From the NCBI RefSeq assembly GCF_030209175.1, contig NZ_JARVSM010000010.1, positions 1-64,000 of the forward strand: DNA of 64,000 bases, written 5' to 3'. Shown here in pieces: positions 31,141 to 41,900 of this stretch (the stretch's first letter is position 1; each line of letters opens with the position of its first letter). The translations under genes were made by a program, and so were the position numbers. A model generated the notes under the pieces. That model was not told the DNA's origin and made no database searches. It saw only the letters and a list, made by a program, of their open reading frames with translations. This DNA comes from Pseudomonas sp. efr-133-TYG-5 (GTDB lineage: Bacteria > Pseudomonadota > Gammaproteobacteria > Pseudomonadales > Pseudomonadaceae).

Positions 31141-34100
31141 ATGGCCAAAAAATCCGAGAAACGCCCAGCCGTGCAGTTGTTCGAACAGGTCTTCAGCGGG
31201 CAGCCACAGCGCCGGCAATTGGCTGGCCTGAAAAACTATCTGCAGGAAGGCCAGTCGATCTTCCCGCTGGTGGAGCGTGGCGCGGAACGCCTGGCGAAAG
31301 ACTTTTCGATCAGTCTCGACGATGCCCAGCGGTTTCTGCGCCGGGCCAATGCCCTGGCGATTTACCTGCGGCGGCAGTACATCGAGCACACGTTGCGGGG
31401 AGCCCCCGCTGAACCACCGCCGCGCGCGCGCAGCGGGCTGATGTCTTTCGTCGATGGGCCGAATTACGAAAGCCTGTTCAGCCCGCGGTTCGACCAGCTC
31501 GCTCCACCCGAGTCGCTGGAAGATTGCACACGTGAGGTGGCGTACCTGGTGGAGTTGTATCGCTGGATCAACGAGCGCATCGAAACCGCCGGCGACAGCG
31601 AGAAAATCCCCCTTCAGTCGCGCCGCGTCGATATCAAGGACGTGGTGGTGGATGCCCGCACCGTGCATCAGGCGATTTCGTCGGTGGACGTGATCGTCAA
31701 GGTGCTGGAGGCGTTCATTGGCGAGCACGGTGAAGCGGATCTGAATCTGGAAACGGCGCTGATCGAGGCGCGCTACCCCAACGAACTGCCGTACTACCAG
31801 CCTTGGGTCACGATCAACGAAATCGTCCGCCATCGCGGCTTGTCGGTCGGCCATTTTGCCCATTGGGTGCAGGAATCCTATCCGGAGTTTCTGCAGCCCA
31901 TGCCATGGGGCGACGATGCCGGGCGGGCGCTGGCGCATGCCTCGCGACTGGGGCCGTATCAGCGCAAGTTGCTCACCGAACCGCCGGTTGAGGATGCCGA
32001 GCGCGATGCGTTCTATGCCGCCAATTACGGCACGCTGGTGCGGGCGGGTGACAAGGAAGAGGACAAGGCCTGGCAACAGCTTGACCAGGTGCCGCTGTTC
32101 GGCGAGCGCACCGGGCTCAGTGCCCGGGCGCTCGAGGAGTTGCTGTCGCTGCATGACTTTGCCCCGACCCGCTCGCCGAATGTCACCGTCTATCCGCCGG
32201 CGGCGCAGCAGGACAGCACGCGCGCCGGCTCGGTGTACATCAATGGCGGCGAGGCCACGGCCATCCGTATCCACTACGACGACGCCAGCGGCCGGCAGAA
32301 GCTCAGTGCCGCCCCGGCCCGGCAGGACCGCTACGACCGGATGAATCGCAAAGTGCGCCTGGATCGCTGGCTGGGCCAGAAAAGCCATGAGGTCGATGCA
32401 CTGCTGGTGGCGGCGTTCAACGCCGAGACCGCCGGCGGGGCGTTGTCCACCCGGCCCTTGCTGATCTCCGCCAACGTCGTGCATGTCCTCGGCATGTTCC
32501 AGATCCTCCACGAGGGTTACGGCTGCAGCGTCGCGGACTTTGTCGTGTTTATCGACAAGCTGGGAATCTACGGCCGGGGAGAGGCACCGGCGCAGTTCGA
32601 TGAGATCTTCAACAATGTACGCAGTGCCTATCCCGAGCCCTTGCTGCTCGACGACGGCGAGTTTGCCCTGCTGCCCGCGCCGGGCACTACCGAGCTGACG
32701 GTCAATCGGATTTGCAGCGCGCTGTCGATTGATCCGCAGACTTACTACTACCTGGCGCAAGCCATCGCGCGTGCGCACCAGTGCACTGACCACACGTTGC
32801 TGCGCTCGGCGGACATTCTCTCGGCGTTTTACCGTCTGGTGAAATTGCCGCGCCTGCTGAAGATGACCCCGGTCGAAGGCGTGCTGATGTTGCAGGTGCT
32901 CGGCGGCGACAAGTGGGTCGACGGCCTGGCGGGCGTGCCGCAGGTCAAGGGGGCGCCGGTGGACGGCGATACCACGCCGGATGCGCTGAGTCTGATGTGG
33001 ACCCTGGTTGCCTGCCGCTACTGGTGCCAGAGTCGCAACCTGCAGCCGCTGTGGATGCTGCAGCAAGCTGCTGACCCGAGGGCGTCGGCGGTGGCCTCCG
33101 AGCGCGAGCTGCAACTGTTCGAGCAGGTGCGCAACCTGTTGAATGCGGCGCTGTTGACCCACGCCGGGTTTCTCATGGCGGGTGCGCCGGGCATCGTCGG
33201 TGGCGACTGGCGCAATTTCCTCGCGCCACTCACCGACCCGCGCGGGCTGGTGAAATCCTTTGCCGGCAGTGAGGCCGAGTACCTGGCCTTGGTGCGTTTC
33301 GAACTCGACAAGGGCGTGCGCGATGCGCTGGATGAACAGGATCCGGACGTGCGTCAGCGCATCGTCGAACAGATGCTGCCGGTGGTGGTGCAGGCACGGG
33401 ATGCGCAGGTGTCCGTGGTCAGCCAGTGCCTGGCGGTGTACCTCGGCCTGGACGCCGAGCGTGCGCTGCTGATCCTGCGCTGGGCCAATTCGTCGGTCTA
33501 CCCGTTGCTGGAACAGATCCTCGCCTACGACACGCCGCCCGCGGAGCTGCCGCAGCCGACGCGCATCGACGAGATCGACCCGGTGTTCATCCTGCTCGCC
33601 GATGTGCGTCGGCGCAGCGCCGTGACCCAGCGCCTGCAACTGAGCGTGACGCTGCTCAACGACTATCTGCGCTACGGCTATCAGGCCTGGATGGGGCAGG
33701 CCAACCACCATGAATTTTCAGTGTCGACGCTGTATTACCTGACCGTGCTGACCCACGCCTTCGAGCTGAGCGAGCAACCGGCCGAGGCGCTGCTCGATTA
33801 CCTGCGCCTGGTCAACGAACTGCCCGAGCCGGAAAAGTTGACCGGTGACGCCCTGCGCCTGGCGCAACAGTCGGCGGAAGTGCGCCTGGCGACATTTCTG
33901 CGCTGGAGCCTGCAGGAAGTGCGCGAGTGCGTCGGCCGCCTCGAAGACCCGGTGAAACTGGTGCGCAACCTGCGGCAACTGGATCTGCTGATGCGCGTAC
34001 GGGAACTGGCCCGGCATACGGACATGGATGCGTCGACGATCTTCCAGATCGGCGATCTCGCCGAATCCACCGATAGCGAGCCCAGCCGCATCGCCTACAA

Positions 34101-34806
34101 GGAAGCCGCCGAGCATGCCTTGCTCAGCGTGGCCGAAACGGACACGGCACGGCTGGCGCCGTCCGACGAGCTGCTGCGGCCGTTGATCAAAATGACCATC
34201 GCGCCGGACAACACCACGGTGGTCGCCGGCAGTGACCAGACGATCACCCTGGCCATCACCCTCAAGGACGCCAATGACACAGCGCTCAGTGGCATCGCCA
34301 TTCACGGCGAGGCCAGCCTCGGCACCCTGGACATTGCGCCGACCAGCGTGGAGGGCGTCACCGTGGCGACGTACACCCCGGGTCGGGTCATGGGCTCGGA
34401 GCGGCCGCTGTTTCGCGTGTCGCTGCTGGAGCCCGAGGAGGGTCCACAGCTCGATGTCGTCGATGATGCCCTGACCCGGAGCTTCCCCGGGCCCTTGCGC
34501 TCGCGGATTCCATCGGGCGTTGTGCCATGGGGGCAGATGATCGAGCTGACCGCGATCCAGCTGGATATCTACAGCAACCTGGGCAAGGGGCAACTGGTGC
34601 GCTGGTCGGTCAAGGCGCACAACGACGGACCCGGGCAGGCCGTGATCTGGCCCGAACAAAGCCTGACCGACCAGCAGGGGCTCACCCGCGCATTTGTCTC
34701 GAGCCCGACCGGTGGCCGCTTTGTCTGCAGTGTGCGCAGCGAAGGCAGTGACGAGACCGCCCATTTCGAACCCATCACCTTTGCCCCGCCACCGGCGGCC
34801 GAGTAA
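31141..34806 (+). CDS. Tc toxin subunit A, N-terminal half (shell plus Ig-like domains)
   Basis: 1221 aa. The N terminus resembles the Salmonella virulence-plasmid VRP1/SpvA-type start of TcA proteins (IFPLVERGAERLAKDFSISLDDAQRFLRRANALAIYLRRQYIEHTL). A long alpha-helical region follows that would form the shell around the translocation channel. The last 190 or so residues switch to two Ig-like/Big1-like domains (MTIAPDNTTVVAGSDQTITLAITLKD...; GQMIELTAIQLDIYSNLGKGQLVRWSV), corresponding in place to receptor-binding domains. The pore-forming and TcB-binding parts are on the next ORF, so TcA is split, as in TcaA/TcaB and YenA1/YenA2 systems. The start at 31141 (MAKKSEK) has AAGGAA at the right distance; an ATG at 31111 is in frame but unsupported. 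Confidence 0.85.
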   Translation: MAKKSEKRPAVQLFEQVFSGQPQRRQLAGLKNYLQEGQSIFPLVERGAERLAKDFSISLDDAQRFLRRANALAIYLRRQYIEHTLRGAPAEPPPRARSGLMSFVDGPNYESLFSPRFDQLAPPESLEDCTREVAYLVELYRWINERIETAGDSEKIPLQSRRVDIKDVVVDARTVHQAISSVDVIVKVLEAFIGEHGEADLNLETALIEARYPNELPYYQPWVTINEIVRHRGLSVGHFAHWVQESYPEFLQPMPWGDDAGRALAHASRLGPYQRKLLTEPPVEDAERDAFYAANYGTLVRAGDKEEDKAWQQLDQVPLFGERTGLSARALEELLSLHDFAPTRSPNVTVYPPAAQQDSTRAGSVYINGGEATAIRIHYDDASGRQKLSAAPARQDRYDRMNRKVRLDRWLGQKSHEVDALLVAAFNAETAGGALSTRPLLISANVVHVLGMFQILHEGYGCSVADFVVFIDKLGIYGRGEAPAQFDEIFNNVRSAYPEPLLLDDGEFALLPAPGTTELTVNRICSALSIDPQTYYYLAQAIARAHQCTDHTLLRSADILSAFYRLVKLPRLLKMTPVEGVLMLQVLGGDKWVDGLAGVPQVKGAPVDGDTTPDALSLMWTLVACRYWCQSRNLQPLWMLQQAADPRASAVASERELQLFEQVRNLLNAALLTHAGFLMAGAPGIVGGDWRNFLAPLTDPRGLVKSFAGSEAEYLALVRFELDKGVRDALDEQDPDVRQRIVEQMLPVVVQARDAQVSVVSQCLAVYLGLDAERALLILRWANSSVYPLLEQILAYDTPPAELPQPTRIDEIDPVFILLADVRRRSAVTQRLQLSVTLLNDYLRYGYQAWMGQANHHEFSVSTLYYLTVLTHAFELSEQPAEALLDYLRLVNELPEPEKLTGDALRLAQQSAEVRLATFLRWSLQEVRECVGRLEDPVKLVRNLRQLDLLMRVRELARHTDMDASTIFQIGDLAESTDSEPSRIAYKEAAEHALLSVAETDTARLAPSDELLRPLIKMTIAPDNTTVVAGSDQTITLAITLKDANDTALSGIAIHGEASLGTLDIAPTSVEGVTVATYTPGRVMGSERPLFRVSLLEPEEGPQLDVVDDALTRSFPGPLRSRIPSGVVPWGQMIELTAIQLDIYSNLGKGQLVRWSVKAHNDGPGQAVIWPEQSLTDQQGLTRAFVSSPTGGRFVCSVRSEGSDETAHFEPITFAPPPAAE

Positions 34807-34848
34807 GGCCCATCGCTCACGCAGGCCGTGGGACAGGAGAACAGGATC

Positions 34849-37800
34849 ATGAGCCAGAGCATCATTGGCGAACTGCTGGAAAAACGCCGCATGGCGCTGG
34901 TCGGCTACAGCATCGGTCAGGTCGGCAAGACCAGCGGCAAGTTCGCTTTCGTCAGGACTCCGGAGGATCTGTTCGAGTTGCTGCGCCTGGATCCGCTGGA
35001 CAGTTATCAGGTGCCGACGTCGGAAGTCGCCGAGGCGATCCGCTGTGCGCAGAGCTTTATCCATGCGGTGTATCAGAAGCAGGAACCCGGCTATACCAGC
35101 ACTGACTTCCCGCCGGACGATCTGCAGCTGTGGCAGCTGTACAGCAACTTTCCTGACTGGTCAGCGGTGCAGCAGATCAAGAGTTTTCCGGAAAACTTCA
35201 TCACCCCCTATGTGCGCCGGCGCAAGACCCGCCTGTTCAGCAATCTCGAAAACGATCTGAACCAGACGCAGCTCAACAGCGATTCGGTGCAGATCGCCTT
35301 GCGCAATTACCTGCAGGCCTTCGAAGGGATCTGCAACCTGGATGTGCAGAGCGCGTTTCTCGACGGCGACTCAGCCGTGGCTGGCCGCTATTACTTTGTC
35401 AGCCGCGAGCGCGTGCCACCCTACCGGTATTTCTGGCGCGAGGCGGCGATCGAACTGACGCCGACCTGTGTCGACGTCAATCCCGCCGCGTGGAGTGAGG
35501 TGACGCTGGCCGAGATTGGCGTGGCCGGCGAGGTGCTGGACATGCGTCCGGTCCAGTGGGGCGGGCGCCTGTGCATGGTGTGGGCGGAAATGCACGGCAG
35601 GCAGGGAGAACCTGCCGACCCCGGCTATGTGCCGTATCAGCTGCAGATCAAGGTCGCGTTCAAGACGCAGAACGGGCAATGGTCGGCGCCGCTGGATCTG
35701 CAGAGCAGCAGCCGCGACAGCGCGGTCGAGGCGGGCAGCCGCTTGATCGCCACGGTGAAATTTTTCCCCGGTGAGCGCCACGGGCGGCTGGGGGTGGTGT
35801 TGCTCGGTGCCGATGACCAGCCCCTGGTGCCGGCGGCAGTGCGCGATGTGTTGTTCCGCCAGGTGCGTGAGGACGATGGCGGCTGGGCCGAGGCCCTGGC
35901 CAGGCGGTTTGTCGATGGCCTGACCGTGCAGCACGCATTGAGCCCGCAGAGTCAGCCGACGGTCGTCGAATCGGTGCCGACCCCAGGTTCGTTGACCGAG
36001 CACTATCGCCTGCAGGTGCTCTTTCTGCCGCGTGCCAGTGGCAAGGATGTGCTGGCGATCCGCGGCATCCTCGAGGCCAACAGTGTGACGCCGGCCGAGG
36101 CCGTGTTCACCTTGGAGATGACGGAAGCGGCGACGGGCGATCCGAAGTTCTCCGGCACCCGCTCGAGTGCTGGCGGCTGGGACACCGGTTGGCTGTACTA
36201 CGAGCGCAGCGCGGGAGGGTTCACCAGTAGCTACAACTTTGTCTTTGGTGCCAGCAATTTCGGCAGCCGCAAGTTCACCCTGAGCATGACCGACATCACC
36301 GGCTTCGATCCGGCGGTGCTGGAAAAGAACCGTGGCGATGCCGCGCAGTTCCTGGCGTTCAACAAGCCCGGTACATTGGCGCGGGTGCGCATCAATTCGC
36401 TGTTCGGCCCGGATCTGGTCGAACAGGCCAACAGTTTCCCGGATGCGGCGCTGGACTGGGACATGCAGTTCATTGCCGAACCGCCCTCGGACCAGGGCCC
36501 GGTGAGCGAACCCAACGGCGCCTTCAACGGCGCCAACGGTTTGTATTTCTGGGAGCTGTTCTTTCACCTGCCGCATCTGCTGGCGATCCGTTTGCGCGAT
36601 GAAGATCGCTATCCCGAGGCGCAGGCGTGGCTGCACAGGCTGTTCGATCCGCAAGCCGTGGCCGATCCGCCCTCGAATCCGCCCAAACCTTCGGACAAGC
36701 CGCGTTACTGGCGCTGCCGGCCTCTGGTGAGCAAGGGCAACCTGGGTTGTGAAGCACAGATGCCGGACGACCCGGACGCCATCGGTTATGGCAACCCCAC
36801 GCATTTCCAGTTGCTGGTCTTCAGCGACTACGTGAAAAACCTGATCGCCCAGGGTGACTGGTATTTCCGCCAGTTGACCCCGGACAGTCTGGTCGCGGCA
36901 AAACTGGCGTACGTGCGTGCGCAATTCCTCATGGGCCCGCCGCCGGCGGCGCGCTCGATCACCGACTGGCAGGCGCAGACCATCGGTGCGCTGCTGGCCA
37001 AAAGCGCCAGCCGGCCAGACCTTGAAGCATTTGAACAACGCCTGGATTACAGCCTGGCGGATGTGCCTGCGGCGGCTGCGGTGGCGCCGGCCATGGGCCT
37101 GCTGGCGAACCCGCCGTTCAAGCTGCCGAGCAACGCGCGCCTGCTTGCGCTGTTCCAGCTGCCGCGCCAGCGCCTGTACAACCTGCGCAACAACCTGACC
37201 ATCGACGGCAAATTGCGCGTCACGCCGCTGTTCGGTTCGCCGACTGCCCCGGAGCAGCTGCTGCGTGATCTGGCTGCGGGCGCCAACGCCGGGCCACGGC
37301 CCATGGGCGGCCGGGTGTCGATCAACGGTTTCCGCTGGCGGGTCAATTTCGAGTTCGCCCTGCGTTCGGTGCAGGCCTTGCAGGATTACAGCAGTCAGGT
37401 GCTGCGGGTGATGGAGCTGCGCGATCGCGCCGAGCAGGAAGAGCTGCAGCACAACCATCTGCTGGAAGTGGGCAACTGGACGGCGACCATTCAGGAAAAG
37501 ACCATTGCCCAGATGCAGGCGACGCTCGCCGCGCTGCAGCACAGCCGAGCCGTGGTGCAGGAGCGGGTCGATACGCTGTCGTTGTGGGTCGCGGAGGACG
37601 TCAGCCTGATCGAGCGCGAAGTGATGAACGATCTGCAGACCGCCAAGCACATGAACCTCGCCTCGGCCGGCATTCTGGCGGCCGGCGGGATCGTCGCGGC
37701 CATCCCGAAGATTTTCGGCACCGCCAACGGCGGCGGCGCGCCGCAGGATTTGCTCAACGCGGTCGCCCAGGGTTTGCAGATCGGCGCCATGGCGTTGCAG

Positions 37801-38922
37801 ACCGATGCCGAGAAAAAAGCCGTCACCGAAGGCTATCGCCTGCGCCGCCGCGAATGGGCATCGCAACGCAGCCTGGCCGCTGCCGAGGCACTGGCCCTGG
37901 ATGAACAGATCATTGCCCAGGAGCTGGCCGTCGGCGCCGCCCGCGACAGCCTGCAGCAGACCCAGCTCGCCAACAGCCAGGCGCTGCAGGTCTACGAATT
38001 CCTGAAGAAACGCTCGACCAATGCCGAACTCTACGGCTGGCTGCTGGGCCAGCTCAACGCCTTGCTCTATCAGGCCTACGACGCCACGGTCAGCCTGTGC
38101 ATCAGTGCCCAGGCGTCGCTGAGCGCGGAAACCGGCGATTACGACGCCGAGGAACCGCTGCCGCAGGTGTGGCTGGCCAACCGCTTTGGCCTGACGGCGG
38201 CCGAGCACCTGCGCGAATACCTGATGCGCATCGAGCGCAAATACCTGCAGAGCTTCGAGCGTCGGCTGGAGAGGCTCAAGACCTTCTCCTTGCGGCAACT
38301 GTTCGATGACCGGATCAAGCGCCAGTCGTCCGCGGACAGTTGGGAGGCCGCGCTGGAGCAGTTGCTCGGCACCGGCGAGCTGGCGTTCAGCTTCGGCGAG
38401 TTTCACTTCAACCGCCATCATCCCGGCGAATACTGCCGCCTGATCCGCTCGGTGGAAGTGCACCTGCCGATGGTCGCCGGGGCTTACGAGAACCCGATGG
38501 CGACACTGGATCAGCTCGGCAGCCGGATCATCACACGACCCTCGCCGCGCGCCATGCAGTACCTGCATGAGCCGGACGAATCCGCCGCCCCCGCCGATAT
38601 CCTGTTCAACCTGCGCAGCGGCCAACGGATCGCCATTTCCCGAGGGATGGCCGATGACGGCCGCGTGCAGGAGGACAGCGATCCGGGTCTGCTGCGGGCC
38701 TTCGAGCACACGGGCGTGGATTCCAACTGGCTGATCCGTTTTCCGCGTGCGCACACACAGCCGCAGGCTTCGATGCTCGCCAGCCTGACCGACATCCTCA
38801 TCGATGTCCGCTACACGGCCAAGGCCGGTGAGTCGACCTTCGCCTTTGCCGTGGAGGACCTGGTCACTGCGTACGAAGAAGCCGCCGCCAAACGCAACCT
38901 CGAAAAGGAGCGCCAATCATGA
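34849..38922 (+). CDS. Tc toxin subunit A, C-terminal half (pore and TcB-binding)
   Basis: 1357 aa. The N-terminal region (LWQLYSNFPDWSAVQQIKSFPENFITPYVRRRKTRLF; AFEGICNLDVQSAFLDG; ...YYFVSRERVPPYRYFWREAAIEL) is the conserved TcA segment leading to the neuraminidase-like domain. The centre contains ...FWELFFHLPHLLAIRLRDEDRYPEAQAWLHRLFDP. Then come the long pore helices with a hydrophobic glycine-rich tip (MNLASAGILAAGGIVAAIPK). The C-terminal TcB-binding domain follows (YGWLLGQLNALLYQAYDATVSLC ... EYLMRIERKYLQSFERRLERLKTFSLRQL). It should form the pentameric translocation channel with the preceding protein. The ATG at 34849 has AGGAGAACAGG upstream. It overlaps the next gene by 4 bp. Confidence 0.9.
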   Translation: MSQSIIGELLEKRRMALVGYSIGQVGKTSGKFAFVRTPEDLFELLRLDPLDSYQVPTSEVAEAIRCAQSFIHAVYQKQEPGYTSTDFPPDDLQLWQLYSNFPDWSAVQQIKSFPENFITPYVRRRKTRLFSNLENDLNQTQLNSDSVQIALRNYLQAFEGICNLDVQSAFLDGDSAVAGRYYFVSRERVPPYRYFWREAAIELTPTCVDVNPAAWSEVTLAEIGVAGEVLDMRPVQWGGRLCMVWAEMHGRQGEPADPGYVPYQLQIKVAFKTQNGQWSAPLDLQSSSRDSAVEAGSRLIATVKFFPGERHGRLGVVLLGADDQPLVPAAVRDVLFRQVREDDGGWAEALARRFVDGLTVQHALSPQSQPTVVESVPTPGSLTEHYRLQVLFLPRASGKDVLAIRGILEANSVTPAEAVFTLEMTEAATGDPKFSGTRSSAGGWDTGWLYYERSAGGFTSSYNFVFGASNFGSRKFTLSMTDITGFDPAVLEKNRGDAAQFLAFNKPGTLARVRINSLFGPDLVEQANSFPDAALDWDMQFIAEPPSDQGPVSEPNGAFNGANGLYFWELFFHLPHLLAIRLRDEDRYPEAQAWLHRLFDPQAVADPPSNPPKPSDKPRYWRCRPLVSKGNLGCEAQMPDDPDAIGYGNPTHFQLLVFSDYVKNLIAQGDWYFRQLTPDSLVAAKLAYVRAQFLMGPPPAARSITDWQAQTIGALLAKSASRPDLEAFEQRLDYSLADVPAAAAVAPAMGLLANPPFKLPSNARLLALFQLPRQRLYNLRNNLTIDGKLRVTPLFGSPTAPEQLLRDLAAGANAGPRPMGGRVSINGFRWRVNFEFALRSVQALQDYSSQVLRVMELRDRAEQEELQHNHLLEVGNWTATIQEKTIAQMQATLAALQHSRAVVQERVDTLSLWVAEDVSLIEREVMNDLQTAKHMNLASAGILAAGGIVAAIPKIFGTANGGGAPQDLLNAVAQGLQIGAMALQTDAEKKAVTEGYRLRRREWASQRSLAAAEALALDEQIIAQELAVGAARDSLQQTQLANSQALQVYEFLKKRSTNAELYGWLLGQLNALLYQAYDATVSLCISAQASLSAETGDYDAEEPLPQVWLANRFGLTAAEHLREYLMRIERKYLQSFERRLERLKTFSLRQLFDDRIKRQSSADSWEAALEQLLGTGELAFSFGEFHFNRHHPGEYCRLIRSVEVHLPMVAGAYENPMATLDQLGSRIITRPSPRAMQYLHEPDESAAPADILFNLRSGQRIAISRGMADDGRVQEDSDPGLLRAFEHTGVDSNWLIRFPRAHTQPQASMLASLTDILIDVRYTAKAGESTFAFAVEDLVTAYEEAAAKRNLEKERQS

Positions 38923-41900
38923 CCGAACCGGGCATTCGCGCTGACCGCAACCTGGTCATCAACGGCGAGTTCGAGCTGGCCTTCGACGGATGGGTCAAGG
39001 GCCCCGACAATCGCGATTACCTGACCACGGGCAGTGCCGAATACGAAGGCGTGGGCATCAGCTTCCTGAGTGCCGGTAATCGCTCGTCGGTCAGTCAGGA
39101 CCTGGTCGTACCCAAGCGTGCCGGGGCTACGGCCAACTACGAGCTGACCTTCCTCTGCGAGGTGCTGCATACATTGCCCGGGACGCTGCAACTGAGTGTG
39201 GTGGGCAAGCCGGGGGAGGTGCAGGACATCCCTCTGCGCCCGGCGAGGACTGCGGCAGCCGCTGCCGGCGTCCTCGCGTTCGTACCCATCGCCTACACCG
39301 AACGGGTCACGCTGGCGCTGCAGGAAAACGACAGCCTGCGGGTCAGTGTGCTCAGCCCGGCGAATGCCAGCGGCGACTACGTCTCGGCCGTGCGCATCAC
39401 CCGCATCAATCTCGCCTTGCACCTGCCGCCGACGCGCCTGCAAGGCCTGCAACTGGACGCGCAGGCGTTGCCGCTGGACCAGGTGCTGCCGCTGTGTCTG
39501 GGGGCGAGTGCTGAGCTGGCGCATCGGTTGGCGTTCGTACCGGCAGCGGATGATCCGTGGCAGGGCACGCTGGGCTCGCTGAGCATCGAAGGCAACCCGC
39601 AGGGCGCGATTGTCGCGACCCCAGGCTGGGGCGTTGACCAACCGCTGGGGGAGCCCTGGACACTCGACTGTCCGCTGCTCGAGGGGGATGAACCGCAGCG
39701 GCTGAATCTGATCCTGCGCAACGAGTTCAGCGCTGAAGCGTACCCGCTCGCCGTGTCGCTGGGGCATCACCGGGTGGCGTTTCTTGAAGTGGAAGAAGCG
39801 GCGTACTACCCAGTGCTGGAGCTCGGCCAAACAGTGCAGCTTGGTGTACGCCTGGGCTCGTACTACAGCGGCCAGCACCTGGAAGGGCTGACGGTCAACT
39901 GGACGGTGGAAGGGCAGGGTATCAGGGCCGCTGCCGTCACCCGGGCCGATGGCTGGGCCTACTACACGTTCGAGCCAGAAACCGCAGGCACTGTCGACAT
40001 CGTGGCCTCGGTCGTCAGCCCCTATTACGCGGCCGGGGTGGTCACGCAACACTTCGCCGTTCAGGTGCTGGCGACGGACCCGTGGCAGGCGCTCACGGCC
40101 ATTGTCGGCAACGTGGCAAAGCCGTGGGCGCAAAGCATCGGCTACCCCAACCGGGGCTCGGCGTATGCCTTGCAGATCGGCCTTCCCGAAGTACTGGTCG
40201 GCACCACCCTGGCGCTCGGCTGGAGCGGCGATTCCGCGGAGCAACTGGGGGTGGTCACTGCACCGCCGATCAATGAACCGGTGCCGATGACGGATCGCTC
40301 CTTCGTCTGGACGCTGCAGAGTGCCGATGTCCTCGACGGCCACTTCGAGCTGTCGCTGCACTGCTCGAAACTGCTGCTGCCCTCGCCGAAAAAAACCATG
40401 TCGCTGGCGCGCAACGAGGTCAGGATCGGCGAGGTGCGCGAAGCCAATATCGATCCGGTGGTCGAGGACAACGAGAGTGCCTTGCTGCGGGTGCAGGTGC
40501 TGCATCGCAGCGACCGCGGTGACGGTGATCCGGTCAGCCGGGCCCTGGTCGACTGGGTGACAGCCGAAGGCACGGTCGCGACCCTGACCGGCGGGGGCGG
40601 CTGGGCCAGCGTGCATTACACGCCGAAAACACCGGGCAGCCTGACCGTCATCGCACGGGTTCGGGCGCACGCCGATGCCGTGCCGGTCGAGCGTGAGTTT
40701 GCGCTGGAGGCGATTGCCAGCAGTCCCTGGAAGCGTGAGGTGCGGCTGTACCTGGACGGGGTCGAGGTCGACACGACCACGGTCGGCCTGCTGTGCAAAC
40801 GGGGTTTTACCCAGACCCTGAAGGTCGTGCCCGTCGCCGGCAGTCCCTGGCTGGGCAAAACCATCACCTTGAACTGGCGTGGCGCGGACCCGGCAATCGG
40901 TCTGGTGCCCAGTGACCTGGGCGCGGCGAAGCCTTTGCTGGCCAGTGGCGTGGAGTGGACGTTGGGCTCCGATGCCGTGGCCAGTACCAGCAGTCTGTTT
41001 GCCCTGCTGCTGCAAGTGGATGGCGTGGCCCAGACGAGGCAGCTGTTCGGCCGCCTGTTTTCTCCGGCGCTGGAGCATGAGCTGAACGTGCTGCTCGACC
41101 AGATTGCCGCAGCGCTTGACGGCACGCCGCTGTATCCGTGCCTGGGAGCGCAACATCGCTACAGCGTGTTGCCGAATCTGCTGAGCCCGTTGGTCGGTTT
41201 GACCGTGGCGCTGAGATGGACCGGCGCCATGCCCGACGAACTGGGAGCGCGAATCGAGCCTGCGCATGACGTGACCCAGCCGCTCAGCGATGGTGGGGCC
41301 ACCTGGTTGATGGATTTTCGCGACAGCCCGCAACCCGCAGCGTTTGCCCTGACGTTGGCGTTGCCGCAGTTGCAGATAGGCGCGGCCGCCACGCCGATGA
41401 GCCTCGATCACAACAAAATCCGGCTGCATATGTTGCGTGAGGCGGCGATCGACCCCGTGGTGGGGCTGGACAAGGCCTGGCTCTGGGCGCAGGTTGTTTC
41501 GCACTTCACCGACCAACCGATCGCCGGTGCGACTGTCACCTGGGAGGCGCAAGAGCGCACCGATGACGTGCCAACCGATGCCCAGGGCTGGAGCGCTTTC
41601 GGTTATGCGCCGACGCTCGCGGGCACACAGTCGGTGACGGCAACGGTGGTGAGCCGGTTCGACAACTTTCGCCAGTCGCGCTCAAGCGAGGTCAAGGCCC
41701 ATGCGACGGATCCATGGGCGGGGTTGCGGATCAGTTTTGACGGTGTGCCGCCACAGCCGCTGGGCGAGCGCACCTGTTTTCCGCGCCGCAATGGCCGGCA
41801 CCTGGTCGAACTGACGGCCGCCAATGACAGCCCGCTGCTCGGCACCAGCCTGGCCCTGGGCATGACCGGCAGCGGCCCGGCCGACCTGGCCATGGAATTC

